DNA of 42,804 nt from Allobosea sp. ASV33 (GTDB taxonomy: Bacteria > Pseudomonadota > Alphaproteobacteria > Rhizobiales > Beijerinckiaceae), in NCBI RefSeq assembly GCF_016428755.1, contig NZ_JAELTI010000040.1, forward strand, positions 1 through 42,804, in the 5' to 3' direction. The first letter of the stretch is position 1. Every line of letters begins with the position of its first letter. The translations under genes were made by a program, and so were the position numbers. This document shows, one piece after another, positions 15,473-23,741 of this stretch. The notes below the pieces were generated by a model. The model was given only the letters and a program-made list of their open reading frames with translations. It was not told the DNA's origin and ran no database searches.

Positions 15473-16926
15473 GGCAGCTCGATCTCGAAATGGGCTCCTC
15501 GATCCGAGGGCAGCAGGCGCAAGGTGGCGCGATGGACGCCGGCGATCTCCCGGGCGATGGCGAGGCCGAGGCCGGTGCCTTCCGGGTGCCCGGTCACGAA
15601 AGGCTCGAACAGACGTTCGCGGATTTCCGCGGGCACACCGGGGCCGTCGTCGCGCACGGCGATCACGAGATTCTCGCCGCGTCTCGCGACAGCGAGCTCC
15701 ACGCTGCCGCCGGCTGGCGTATGCCGCAGCGCGTTACCGACGAGGTTCTCGACGATGCGTCCGATCTCGCCGGCATCGAAGATGGGGAGCGATTCCGCGC
15801 CCGCAGCCGGATCCAGACGATCGATCAAGCTCACCTCGGCCGCGGCTGCACGATCGCTGAAGGCGGTGACGATCCCGGCGAGGAAGCGGGGGAGGTCTAC
15901 GGCCTCCGCCTTGGGTTCGCGCGGCTGGCTCATCGTCAGGAGATCGCGCAGCAGGCGGTCGAGCCTGGCGATCTGGTCGAGGATGAAGCCGAGCGCAGAA
16001 ATGCGGCGCTGCTCGTCTCCCGCGGCAAGCGCGTTCTCCGCCTTGAGCCGCATGGCGGCCACCGGGTTCCTGACCTCATGAGCGACACCGGCGACGAGGC
16101 GGCCGACCGCCGCCAGCCGCTCGGCGCCGGCGGCGCGCCGCCGCGCCTCGGACAGCCTCTCGCCGCTGGCGTTGAGCGCATGCACGAGGCGATCGAGCTC
16201 GGGCAGACCCGTCGGCGCGAGGCGGGGCAGATCGGCGTCATGGCCCGCCGCGAGATCGGCCTCCAGCCGCGCGATGCGCCGCGACCACGCGACCAGGAGC
16301 CAGCCCAGCCAGAGCGCGGAGCCCAGGACGGTCACTGCGAGCACCGCGAAGCCGGTCATCAGCCGGTCGTAAGCCGGCCCCACGGCGGCGGCGATACGGG
16401 TCATCGTCCAGCCGGTCAGGCCCGTATCGGCGGATCCTCCGAGCGGGCAGGCATGCAGCAGCAGGATTTGCGAACGCCCCCGCCGCTCCAGCGTCGCCGG
16501 CTTGCCGGCAGCCGCGGCGGCGGCATTGACCTCGCCGATCGTCGGCTGCTCCGCCGCCGGCAGGTCGGTCTTCGGGCCGGTTCCCTCGTAGGTCGGAAAG
16601 GCATAGCCGAGCGAGCCCTCGGCTTCGCGCCAGATGCCGCCCTCGATCTCCGGGGAGCGGGCCAGCGCGAGCTGGACGAGATTCGTCAATTGCCGGCGCA
16701 GCTCCTCATCCGTCCTAGCCGGCCATGGTCCGCGCCAGCCGGACGCAAAAAATGCGTAGCGATCGGCGATGCCGCGGCAGGCCGAGGCCAGCCGATCCTG
16801 CGCCCGCCCGGCCTGGACGCTCGCCGTCTCCCGGTAAAACGAGACGAAAAGAAAGCCTGTCGCGCCCGCCGAGAGGACGATGAGAAGCCAAAGCCCGATC
16901 AGCAGGGAGCGCAGGGAGATCGACAT
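15451..16926 (-). CDS. NtrB/ZraS-like sensor histidine kinase
   Basis: 491-residue membrane kinase from ATG 16926. TM1 is about 8-30, a periplasmic sensor spans about 31-180, and TM2 is about 184-208 (VLAVTVLGSALWLGWLLVAW). A linker helix leads to the HisKA box GVAHEVRNPVAAMRLKAENA and an HATPase domain with N box (ENLVGNALRHT), G1 (DDGPGVPAE) and G2 (GTGLGLAIA). The periplasmic region contains a single Cys (HACPLGG) but no known sensor signature I can name. It is the partner of the overlapping sigma-54 activator; together they resemble ZraSR/AtoSC-class systems. Confidence 0.9.
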   Translation of the reverse strand: MSISLRSLLIGLWLLIVLSAGATGFLFVSFYRETASVQAGRAQDRLASACRGIADRYAFFASGWRGPWPARTDEELRRQLTNLVQLALARSPEIEGGIWREAEGSLGYAFPTYEGTGPKTDLPAAEQPTIGEVNAAAAAAGKPATLERRGRSQILLLHACPLGGSADTGLTGWTMTRIAAAVGPAYDRLMTGFAVLAVTVLGSALWLGWLLVAWSRRIARLEADLAAGHDADLPRLAPTGLPELDRLVHALNASGERLSEARRRAAGAERLAAVGRLVAGVAHEVRNPVAAMRLKAENALAAGDEQRRISALGFILDQIARLDRLLRDLLTMSQPREPKAEAVDLPRFLAGIVTAFSDRAAAAEVSLIDRLDPAAGAESLPIFDAGEIGRIVENLVGNALRHTPAGGSVELAVARRGENLVIAVRDDGPGVPAEIRERLFEPFVTGHPEGTGLGLAIAREIAGVHRATLRLLPSDRGAHFEIELPWRHRPS

Positions 16927-17242
16927 GTCACTCTGTGGCCAGCATCCGGTTGCCGCGGCGGGCACTCTATCGTCCGGTGAACGAGTCACTCAAACAAACG
17001 GGACGGTCAATCGCAACGATTGCAGGGCCCAAAGCAAGCGGGGCCGGCGGGAATCGCCGAGAGCCAACCAACGACCGCCTTCGGGGTTCATATCGAGTAC
17101 TCGTCCGGTCCCGCACCGAACGTCGAAGCAGCCGGGCGGCCGGCTGAGAGCGCTCGATGCCGCGACCATCCGGCGCATGTTCCTGTGATGCTGTCGTCGA
17201 CCTCACCATCGTCGGTTTCGCGTTGAACGATCATGCCGACCC
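16927..17242. other. Intergenic region between sensor kinase and marR
   Basis: 316 bp with no gene I can support. It lies upstream of the sensor kinase and downstream of marR, both on the minus strand, so it should hold the promoter of the kinase operon. The one clear structure is the inverted repeat CAATCGCAACGATTG at 17008-17022; a TTGACC on the minus strand overlaps its edge and might be a -35 element, but no good -10 follows. Confidence 0.5.
17008..17022. promoter_or_regulatory. Inverted repeat upstream of the sensor kinase
   Basis: CAATCG-CAA-CGATTG, a perfect 6-bp palindrome with a 3-bp spacer, 82 bp upstream of the kinase start. Size and position fit an operator, but nothing shows which regulator would bind it. 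Confidence 0.4.
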
Positions 17243-17788
17243 TTAGTCGCGCGGAGCGGCTGTCTCGCTTGCGATGATGTGATCGGCGAGATGAATGGCC
17301 TGCTTCGCCCCACGGGCGAGACGCTGCATGATGCCGCTCAGCGCCGCGAAATCCGCCCGGTCGAGCGAGGCGAACAGCGCATCGTTGACCGGCCGCTGCA
17401 GCGCGGCCAGGCGCTCCAGCATCTCTGAGCCGAGCGGCGTCACCGAGAGGTTGACCCGGCGCTTGTCGCTGGGGTGAGGGCGCTTCTCGACCAGCCCGCT
17501 CTTCACCAGCTTGTTTACCTCGATGGTGACGAAGGCGCCGCTGAGATGCAGCCGATCGGCCACCTGCGCCACGCCGAGCTCGTGCTCGGGCGTGCCGCGG
17601 CCGATCGCGATCAGGATCAGATATTGCGGCGGCGTCAGCCCGATATAGGTGGCGAAGCGGGAGCGCGCCTCCTCCAGCCGGCTGCCGAAGGCGAAGAAAT
17701 CATAGAGTAGGTCGCGGAAGCGCAGGTCGCTTTCCCCGTCCAGCAAATCAGGCTTCGCCACGGTCAGGCGCCGGTTTTCGGTCGACAT
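17243..17788 (-). CDS. MarR-family transcriptional repressor
   Basis: 181-residue winged-helix regulator. The core (about 40-145) shows LTPPQYLILIAIGRG, the recognition region VAQVADRLHLSGAFVTIEVN and the wing KRPHPSDKRRVNLSVTPLG, all typical of MarR/HpaR proteins. It diverges from the flavin reductase/HpaB operon across 95 bp holding a perfect 19-bp palindrome over the promoters, so it very likely represses both directions and is released by the aromatic substrate or a product. An upstream TATAAT (17818-17823 on its strand) could serve its own transcription. Confidence 0.92.
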   Translation of the reverse strand: MSTENRRLTVAKPDLLDGESDLRFRDLLYDFFAFGSRLEEARSRFATYIGLTPPQYLILIAIGRGTPEHELGVAQVADRLHLSGAFVTIEVNKLVKSGLVEKRPHPSDKRRVNLSVTPLGSEMLERLAALQRPVNDALFASLDRADFAALSGIMQRLARGAKQAIHLADHIIASETAAPRD

Positions 17789-17810
17789 GAAATGTCCGCT
17801 CTCAGGGCTG

Positions 17811-17839
17811 TTGACTCATTATATTAGCTTTGTTACAAA
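17811..17839 (+). promoter_or_regulatory. Sigma-70 promoter of the hpaC-hpaB operon
   Basis: TTGACT at 17811-17816 and TACAAA at 17834-17839 with a 17-bp spacer, about 45 nt before the flavin reductase ATG. The -10 lies inside the MarR palindrome. A TATAAT on the opposite strand (17818-17823) lies in the spacer and probably serves marR, so the divergent promoters interleave. Confidence 0.65.
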
Positions 17840-17843
17840 GCTA
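17825..17843. promoter_or_regulatory. MarR operator, perfect 19-bp palindrome
   Basis: TAGCTTTGTTACAAAGCTA: two perfect 9-bp arms around a single central base. It covers the -10 of the rightward promoter and abuts the -10 of marR, so a bound dimer would block both. Assignment to the adjacent MarR protein is inferred from position and from the usual symmetry of MarR sites. Confidence 0.82.
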
Positions 17844-17883
17844 TTCAACAAATCAAATAACGACACCGCAACGGGAGGGAGCG

Positions 17884-18402
17884 ATGGACGGCAGGGCCTT
17901 CAGGCAATCCCTGGGCGAGTTCGCGACCGGCGTCGCGGTGATCACCGCGCAAGGCAGTGGCGAGGAGCTCATCGGCATGACCATGAGTTCGTTCAACTCC
18001 GTTTCGATCGATCCGCCGCTCGTTCTGTTCAGCGTCGACAGGCGGGCGAACAGCCTGCCGGCCATGCTTGAAGCGAAGGGCTTCGCGGTCAATGTGCTGG
18101 CACGCGAGCAAGAGCAGATCTCCAACCGTTTCGCCCGTGCCCTCAGCGACAAATGGGCCGAAGTCAAGCGCACGGTGGGCCATGCCCAGGCGCCATTGAT
18201 CACCGGCGCGCTCGCCCATTTCGAATGCGAGCCCTACGCCCATCATGACGGTGGCGACCACGTCATCTTCCTGGTGCGGGTGCTGCGCCATGCCGTGCGT
18301 GCCGGCAACCCGGCGCCGCTGATCTTCTTCCGCGGCCGCTACCGCGACCTCGTCGACGAGACCGAGCGCGAGCCGTCCTGGCCGCTGCCCATCCACTACT
18401 GA
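17884..18402 (+). CDS. hpaC: Flavin reductase, HpaC-like
   Basis: 172-residue NAD(P)H:flavin oxidoreductase of the flavin-reductase-like domain family. Motifs include GEFATGVAVITAQG near the start, the flavin-binding segment GMTMSSFNSVSIDPPLVLFS, FAVNVLAREQEQISNRFA and, near the end, GGDHVIFLVRVL. It should supply free reduced flavin to the HpaB-type monooxygenase encoded next, 33 nt downstream. ATG 17884 has a strong GGGAGG ribosome-binding site. First gene of the MarR-controlled operon. Confidence 0.9.
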   Translation: MDGRAFRQSLGEFATGVAVITAQGSGEELIGMTMSSFNSVSIDPPLVLFSVDRRANSLPAMLEAKGFAVNVLAREQEQISNRFARALSDKWAEVKRTVGHAQAPLITGALAHFECEPYAHHDGGDHVIFLVRVLRHAVRAGNPAPLIFFRGRYRDLVDETEREPSWPLPIHY

Positions 18403-18435
18403 ACATCGAACAGCAATCGCAGAGGAAACGCCGCC

Positions 18436-19902
18436 ATGACCAAGTCGGGACAGGAGCATCTCGCCAGCATCCGCGACGGCCGCTCGATCTATATCGACGG
18501 CGGCCGCGTCGAGGACGTGACCACCCATCGCGCCTTCCGCAACGTGGCGCAGTCGGTCGGCGGCCTCTTCGACTTCGCCAACGATCCCGCGCGCCGCGAT
18601 CTCATGACTTTCGAGACCGAGACCGGCGGCCGGGCCAATCGCATCTGGCAATTGCCGGCCTCCTATGACGATCTGGTCGAGCGCCGCCGGGCGCTCGAGG
18701 CCTGGACCGCGATCCATGGCGGCTTCCTGGGCCGCGCGCCCGACCATGTCGCCTCCTGCATCGCCGGCATGCGCATGGGCCTGCCGGTGTTCGAGGGCTA
18801 CGACCCTGCTCGCGCCGCGGCGCTGGAGAATTACTACCGCCATGCCCGCGACAACGATCTCTACCTGACCTATGTCATCATCAACCCGCAGGCGGACCGA
18901 TCCAAGAACGCGGCCGAGCAGGCCGATCCCTTCCTGACCGCCGGCGTCGTCGACCGCGATGCCGAGGGCATCACCATCCGCGGCGCCAAGATGCTGGCGA
19001 CCGGCGGCGTCGTCGCCAACGAGGTCTTCGTCACCACGATCCAGCCGATGCAGCCGGGCGAGGAGCGCTACGCCGTCTCCTTCGCGATCCCGATGAACAG
19101 CAAGGGCCTGAAGATGCTCTCGCGCAAATCGTACGAGGCGCAGGCCGGCTCGATCTTCGACAACCCGCTGGCCAGCCGCTACGACGAGAACGACGCCGTG
19201 CTGTTCTTCGACGACGTGAAGGTGCCGTGGGACCGCGTCTTCATCGATGGCAGCGTCGAGATGTGCCAGAAGCAGTTCCACGCGACGCCGGCCCATGTCT
19301 ACCAGAACTACCAGGCGATGATCCGCCTGAAGGTGAAGCTGCAGTTCCTGATGGGCATCGCCCATCGCACGACCCAGACCAACGGCATCACCCAGTTCCC
19401 GCAGGTGCGCGAGATCCTCGGCCAGCTCGCCGCGGAAGCCGCGATGGTCGATGCCTTCGTCAACGCGATGGAGGCGAAGGGCACGCAGGTCGGCCCGTAT
19501 TTCGTGCCCGACCGGCATATGCTCTATTCGGCGCAGGTGCTGACCCAGCAGATGTATCCGAAGATCCTGAACTCGCTGCGCGAGCTCGCCGGCGGCGGCA
19601 TGATCATGCTGCCCTCTTCGATTGCCGATTTCGCCAATCCCGAGATCGCGGCGATGATCGAGAAGACCCAGCAGTCGCCGGCCGCGAATGCGCATGATCG
19701 GGTGAAGTTCTACAAGCTCGCCTGGGATGCGGTCGGCTCCGAGTTCGGCTCGCGGCACCACCAGTACGAGATGTTCTACGCCGGGGCGACCTTCGTGACG
19801 AAGGGCCATTCCTTCCGCACCTACGACTGGGGCAAGGCCGGCGGCATCGTCCAGCACATGCTGGACTCCTACGACATCGACACGAAATCCGCCGCCGCCT
19901 GA
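18436..19902 (+). CDS. HpaB-type FADH2-dependent aromatic monooxygenase, substrate unknown
   Basis: 488-residue member of the 4-hydroxyphenylacetate 3-hydroxylase large-component family (acyl-CoA-dehydrogenase fold), which adds oxygen ortho or para on phenols using reduced flavin from a partner reductase. The N-terminal domain begins RDGRSIYIDGGRVEDVTTHR, the middle carries TYVIINPQADRSKNAAEQ, and the C-terminal domain has RELAGGGMIMLPSSIADF. Length and order fit the family. No homoprotocatechuate pathway genes (hpaD, E, F, G, H, I) follow; instead there is a cupin and an ABC importer. The substrate is therefore unlikely to be assigned safely as 4-hydroxyphenylacetate. Confidence 0.88.
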   Translation: MTKSGQEHLASIRDGRSIYIDGGRVEDVTTHRAFRNVAQSVGGLFDFANDPARRDLMTFETETGGRANRIWQLPASYDDLVERRRALEAWTAIHGGFLGRAPDHVASCIAGMRMGLPVFEGYDPARAAALENYYRHARDNDLYLTYVIINPQADRSKNAAEQADPFLTAGVVDRDAEGITIRGAKMLATGGVVANEVFVTTIQPMQPGEERYAVSFAIPMNSKGLKMLSRKSYEAQAGSIFDNPLASRYDENDAVLFFDDVKVPWDRVFIDGSVEMCQKQFHATPAHVYQNYQAMIRLKVKLQFLMGIAHRTTQTNGITQFPQVREILGQLAAEAAMVDAFVNAMEAKGTQVGPYFVPDRHMLYSAQVLTQQMYPKILNSLRELAGGGMIMLPSSIADFANPEIAAMIEKTQQSPAANAHDRVKFYKLAWDAVGSEFGSRHHQYEMFYAGATFVTKGHSFRTYDWGKAGGIVQHMLDSYDIDTKSAAA

Positions 19903-20001
19903 GCCTGCGCGGGTCCGCAAGCCATCCCTTCGAACACGCAGCGCGGCCCATCCGGGGGCGGTTTCCGCCTTCCGCCGGGCGCTATCGCGAAAGGCCAGAT
20001 C

Positions 20002-20382
20002 ATGCCCGTCAACAAGAAGCACGACGAATTCTACACGCTCGACATGGCGAGCGGCTGGGAGGTTCCGGCCGGTTATCCGGCCGGCATCGAGCAGAAGATT
20101 CTCTCCGGAGCGCTGGACGAGACGAACAGCCGGGGCACGCGCACCCGCCTGCTGCGCTTCCAGCCCGGCGTCTACACCACCGCGCCGTTCTCCCACGACT
20201 ACTGGGAGGAGGTCTATCTGGTGGAAGGCGACCTCACCGTCGGCAACGACGCGAACGGCAACGGCGGAACGGCTTTCCCGCCGCACACCTACGCGGTGCG
20301 CCCGCCGCACGCGAAGCATGGCCCTTTCAAGTCGCAGAGCGGCTGCCTGCTGCTCGAGATCCATTATTTCGACCCGGTCTGA
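20002..20382 (+). CDS. Cupin-domain protein
   Basis: 126-residue single-domain cupin. Beta-strand pattern with FSHDYWEEVYLVEGDL (cupin motif 1, with His and Glu ligands), the proline-rich turn HTYAVRPPHAKHGPF (motif 2, His ligands) and a terminal LLLEIHYFDPV. A metal-dependent dioxygenase, isomerase or sensor of an aromatic product are all possible. Starts at ATG 20002 with AAAGG upstream. It sits between the HpaB-type monooxygenase and the ABC importer, so it probably acts on the product of the monooxygenase (inference). Confidence 0.8.
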   Translation: MPVNKKHDEFYTLDMASGWEVPAGYPAGIEQKILSGALDETNSRGTRTRLLRFQPGVYTTAPFSHDYWEEVYLVEGDLTVGNDANGNGGTAFPPHTYAVRPPHAKHGPFKSQSGCLLLEIHYFDPV

Positions 20383-20530
20383 GCGGCCGGCCGGACGATA
20401 GCGCCGCTGCTCGGAAAGGGCTCGTTCAGAAGCCCGCCCGGCGGCGCTCCAGGCACCGAACAACACACAGGGAACGGCCGCAGGCCACAGCACGTCCGGG
20501 AACGCCCCGGTCGACAGGAGAGGACGCAGG

Positions 20531-21838
20531 ATGACCAAGTCAGGTTGGACAAAGTCAGGTTTCATGGCCGCTCTCGCGGTTTCGCTCGGCGCCTTGATGG
20601 CGGCGGCCTTCGCGCAGGAGAAGCCGGCCGCGCTCGGCGTCGGCGTGCTGACCTTCACCTCCGGCCCGGCCGCGGCCTATGGCATGCCCGGCAAGAACGC
20701 GGCCGAGCTGATGATCGACGAGATCAATGCCAAGGGCGGCATCGGCGGCGTGCCGCTGAAGGCGACCTATGTCGACGAGGCGCAAGGTACGCAGGGCGTG
20801 ATCGCCGAGTATCGCCGCCTCGCCGAGGACAAGGCCAACCAGGTCATGATCGCGGCCCTGTCGAGCGCCAACTGCCTGGCGCTGGCGCCGCTCGCCGAGC
20901 AGCTCCAGGCCCCGACGATCGGCTGGAACTGCGACACGCATCAGCTCCTGCTTGATGGCAAGAGCCGCTATTATTTCCGCCCGAACGGCAACACGATCCC
21001 CGAATTCGTCGCCTATGCGCTCTACCTGCTGCAGCAGAAGCCGGACGTGAAGCGCATCGCCATCGTCAATCCGGACTACGCCTTCGGCCATGACGCGGCG
21101 CTGATCTTCAAGACTGCGATGAAGGCGTTGAAGCCCGATGTCGAGGTCGTCGCGGAGCTCTTCCCGAAGCTCGGCTCGGCCAATTTCCAGACCGAGATCT
21201 CGAAGCTCTCGGCTTCGCGTCCGGATGTGGTCTTCTCTAATCTCTGGGGGGCGGACCTCGAGAATTTCGTGCGCCAGGCCCAGCCGCGCGGGCTGTTCTC
21301 GTCGAGCCAGGTCGTGCTCGCGCTGGGCGAGACCGTGCTCCAGCGCGTCGCGCTGCCGGAGGGCGTGATCGTCGGCGTGCTCGGCGATGGCTGGTGGATG
21401 TCGCAGGACGCTAAGGCCAATCCCGACACGAAGAGCTTCGTCGAGGCCTATCAGAAGCGCTACGGCGAATACCCGGTCTTCCCGTCGATCAAGATGGCCA
21501 ATGCGATCGTCTACATGAAGGCGGGCTACGAGGCCGCGCTGAAGAAGAACGGCGGCAAATGGCCGAGCCGCGACGAGCTAGCCGAGGCCATGCGCGGCAG
21601 CACGGTCAAGACGCTGACCGGCACCACCGTAACCCGGACGGACAATGACGGCCTCGTCGACCAGATCGTCGGCATCACCACGAAATCGGCCGATTACAAG
21701 TTCCCGGTCATCGGCGGCATGGTCCGCTACAAGGGCGATGCGCTGATGCCGCCGCAGGGCGAAGACGCGATCAAATGGGTGGGCACGCTGACACCGGCCT
21801 TCCTCGCCGCGCAGCCGAAGCCCGGCAGCTACCAGTAA
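20531..21838 (+). CDS. ABC transporter substrate-binding protein, LivJ/Peripla_BP_6 type
   Basis: 435-residue periplasmic binding protein. An N-terminal signal peptide (hydrophobic about 12-28) ends AFAQ. The mature part opens GVGVLTFTSGPAAAYGMPGK and NAAELMIDEINAKGGIGGVP, the signature of branched-chain-amino-acid-type receptors. A strong AGGAGAGGA ribosome-binding site precedes ATG 20531; an in-frame ATG at 20564 would remove an odd TKSG-x2-TKSG repeat. It should present the operon's substrate (probably an aromatic or amide acid rather than leucine, given the oxygenase context) to the permeases that follow. Confidence 0.9.
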   Translation: MTKSGWTKSGFMAALAVSLGALMAAAFAQEKPAALGVGVLTFTSGPAAAYGMPGKNAAELMIDEINAKGGIGGVPLKATYVDEAQGTQGVIAEYRRLAEDKANQVMIAALSSANCLALAPLAEQLQAPTIGWNCDTHQLLLDGKSRYYFRPNGNTIPEFVAYALYLLQQKPDVKRIAIVNPDYAFGHDAALIFKTAMKALKPDVEVVAELFPKLGSANFQTEISKLSASRPDVVFSNLWGADLENFVRQAQPRGLFSSSQVVLALGETVLQRVALPEGVIVGVLGDGWWMSQDAKANPDTKSFVEAYQKRYGEYPVFPSIKMANAIVYMKAGYEAALKKNGGKWPSRDELAEAMRGSTVKTLTGTTVTRTDNDGLVDQIVGITTKSADYKFPVIGGMVRYKGDALMPPQGEDAIKWVGTLTPAFLAAQPKPGSYQ

Positions 21839-21852
21839 GCGACGTGCCCGCG

Positions 21853-21876
21853 GGGAGGGCGGCTTGAAGCCCTCCC
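21853..21876 (+). other. Hairpin between binding-protein and permease genes
   Basis: GGGAGGGC-(8 nt)-GCCCTCCC, a perfect 8-bp stem 14 nt after the binding-protein stop, with no U-run. Such a hairpin usually protects the upstream mRNA or partly terminates, giving more binding protein than permease. Confidence 0.6.
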
Positions 21877-21912
21877 GCTCATTCCCTCATCGTCATTGTC
21901 CAGGTGCCGCCC

Positions 21913-22812
21913 ATGCTCGACACCCTGATTCCGCTCGCCGTCGACGGCCTGGCCAGCGCGGCGCTGATCTTCTTCGTCGCGGTCGGGCTGACGCTGGTCT
22001 TCAGCGTCCTGCGCGTGCTCAACGTGGCACATGGCAGCTTCTATTCGATCGGCGCCTATGTCGCGGCCTCGGTCGGGCTCTGGATCGCCGGTGCGGGGCT
22101 GAATCCCTGGTTGTCCTTCCCGGCGTTGATCCTCAGCGCGGCCATCGTCGCGGCGCTGTTCGGCCCGCTGGTCGAGCGTTGCCTGATGCGCTGGACCTAC
22201 GGCAAGTCGGAAGCCATCCAGATCCTCGTCACCTTCGGCCTGTTCCTGATCCTGGAGGACCTGCAGCGCATCGTCTTCGGCGTCTCGTCGCTGGCCGAGG
22301 ATACGCCGATGCAGCTTCTCGGCTCGACCCGGATCGGCGGCGTGATCTACCTCAACTACCAGCTCCTGCTGATCGCGCTGGCGGCCCTCGTCGTCATCGG
22401 CCTGCGCGTGTTGCTGACGAAGACCCGGATCGGGCGCCTCGTCACCGCCGTGGTCGCCGATCGCGAGATGGCGCAGAGCATCGGCATCAACACCAACCGC
22501 GTCTTCATCCTGTCCTTCTCGCTCGGCGTCTTCCTCGCTGCCTTGGGCGGCGCTCTCGCGACGCCGACGGCTGGCGCGGCGCCCGGCCTCGGCGCCGAGA
22601 CCATGGTGCTCGCCTTCGCCGTCGCCGCCATCGGCGGGCTCGGCCAGATCGAGGGCGCGGCGCTGGCGGCGATCATCGTCGGCCTTGCGCGCGTGCTGGC
22701 GATCTATTTCGCGCCCGAACTCGATGCCGTCGCCCCCTACATCGTCATGCTGGTCGTGCTGCTGATCCGCCCCTACGGGCTGTTCGGCCAGGCTGCGACC
22801 CGGAGGATCTGA
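21913..22812 (+). CDS. livH: Branched-chain-type ABC permease (LivH-like)
   Basis: 299-residue inner-membrane permease with about 8 hydrophobic helices. Signature segments are VLRVLNVAHGSFYSIGAYVA near the N-terminus and TNRVFILSFSLGVFLAALGG with LAFAVAAIGGLGQIEGAALA later, all typical of LivH. ATG 21913 is favoured; a GTG at 21904 is an alternative. Pairs with the LivM-like permease six bases downstream. Confidence 0.9.
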   Translation: MLDTLIPLAVDGLASAALIFFVAVGLTLVFSVLRVLNVAHGSFYSIGAYVAASVGLWIAGAGLNPWLSFPALILSAAIVAALFGPLVERCLMRWTYGKSEAIQILVTFGLFLILEDLQRIVFGVSSLAEDTPMQLLGSTRIGGVIYLNYQLLLIALAALVVIGLRVLLTKTRIGRLVTAVVADREMAQSIGINTNRVFILSFSLGVFLAALGGALATPTAGAAPGLGAETMVLAFAVAAIGGLGQIEGAALAAIIVGLARVLAIYFAPELDAVAPYIVMLVVLLIRPYGLFGQAATRRI

Positions 22813-22817
22813 CCGCC

Positions 22818-23741
22818 ATGCGTGCCGCCCTCTTCCTCATCGCGCTGGTCGTGCTGGCGCTTGCGCCCGTCGCCGCGCCCTGGCTGCAATTCGTGCTGAC
22901 GCTCGCCATCGCCAAGGGCTTCGCCGCGCTCGGCGTCGCCGTGCTGCTGCGCGGCGGGCTGATCTCGATCGGCCATGCCATGTTCTACGCCGTGAGCGCC
23001 TATGCCATCGCCTTCCTCGCCCGGGCCGGGGTGAACGAATTCGTCCTGCTTCTCCTGCTCGGTACGTTTGCCTCGGCGGTCGCCGGTCTCGTCGTCGGCG
23101 CCTTCATGGTGCGCTACCGCGCGATCTTCTTCGCCATGCTCAACCTGGCCATGTCGATGGTGCTCTACGCGCTCATCTCGAAGCTCTACGGCATCACCGG
23201 CGGCACGGACGGCATGCGGCTGGCTGTGCCGAGCTTCTTCGGCGTCACGCTCGACAAGGCGCGCTTCGACACGGCGCTCTACTATGCCGGCATCGTGCTG
23301 ATGGTCGGTGTCGGCTACGGCGTGCAGCGCTACCTCGCGAGCCCGCTCGGTCATGCGCTCTCGGCCGTGCATACCAACGAGCTCCGGCTCGAATATCTCG
23401 GCGTGCCGGTCCGGATCGTGCTGCTGATCGCCTATACCATCTCGGCCGCGCTCGCCGGCATCGGCGGAGCGATCGCGGCCATGGCGATCGGCCATATCTT
23501 GCCGGAATTCGCCTTCTGGACGGCGTCCGGCCATCTCGTTCTGGTCGCGGTGCTCGGCGGCATCGGCGGCGTCGCTGGCCCGTTCATCGGCTCGCTCTTC
23601 CTCGAAGTGCTGCACACCGTCGCGGTCGGCATCACCGATGCCTGGAACCTGATCATCGGCGTCGCGCTGATCGGCGTCATCTTCTTCCTGCCGAGCGGGC
23701 TTTACGGCCTGCTCCGGCGCCGCAGCGGAGAACCGGCATGA
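22818..23741 (+). CDS. livM: Branched-chain-type ABC permease (LivM-like)
   Basis: 307-residue second permease of the importer, about 9 helices. Recognisable by RGGLISIGHAMFYAVSAYA in the first third and YTISAALAGIGGAIAAMA and VAVLGGIGGVAGPFIGSL in the last third. Its stop overlaps the start of the LivG-like ATPase (ATGA), so the genes are coupled. Forms the transmembrane dimer with the LivH-like protein. Confidence 0.9.
   Translation: MRAALFLIALVVLALAPVAAPWLQFVLTLAIAKGFAALGVAVLLRGGLISIGHAMFYAVSAYAIAFLARAGVNEFVLLLLLGTFASAVAGLVVGAFMVRYRAIFFAMLNLAMSMVLYALISKLYGITGGTDGMRLAVPSFFGVTLDKARFDTALYYAGIVLMVGVGYGVQRYLASPLGHALSAVHTNELRLEYLGVPVRIVLLIAYTISAALAGIGGAIAAMAIGHILPEFAFWTASGHLVLVAVLGGIGGVAGPFIGSLFLEVLHTVAVGITDAWNLIIGVALIGVIFFLPSGLYGLLRRRSGEPA

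Noticed and set aside
18436..19902. Naming the monooxygenase 4-hydroxyphenylacetate 3-hydroxylase
   Set aside because: None of the downstream homoprotocatechuate genes are present; family membership alone does not give the substrate.
17845..20658. Minus-strand open frame of 937 codons
   Set aside because: Antisense of the flavin reductase, HpaB and cupin genes; no recognisable motif and no start signal.
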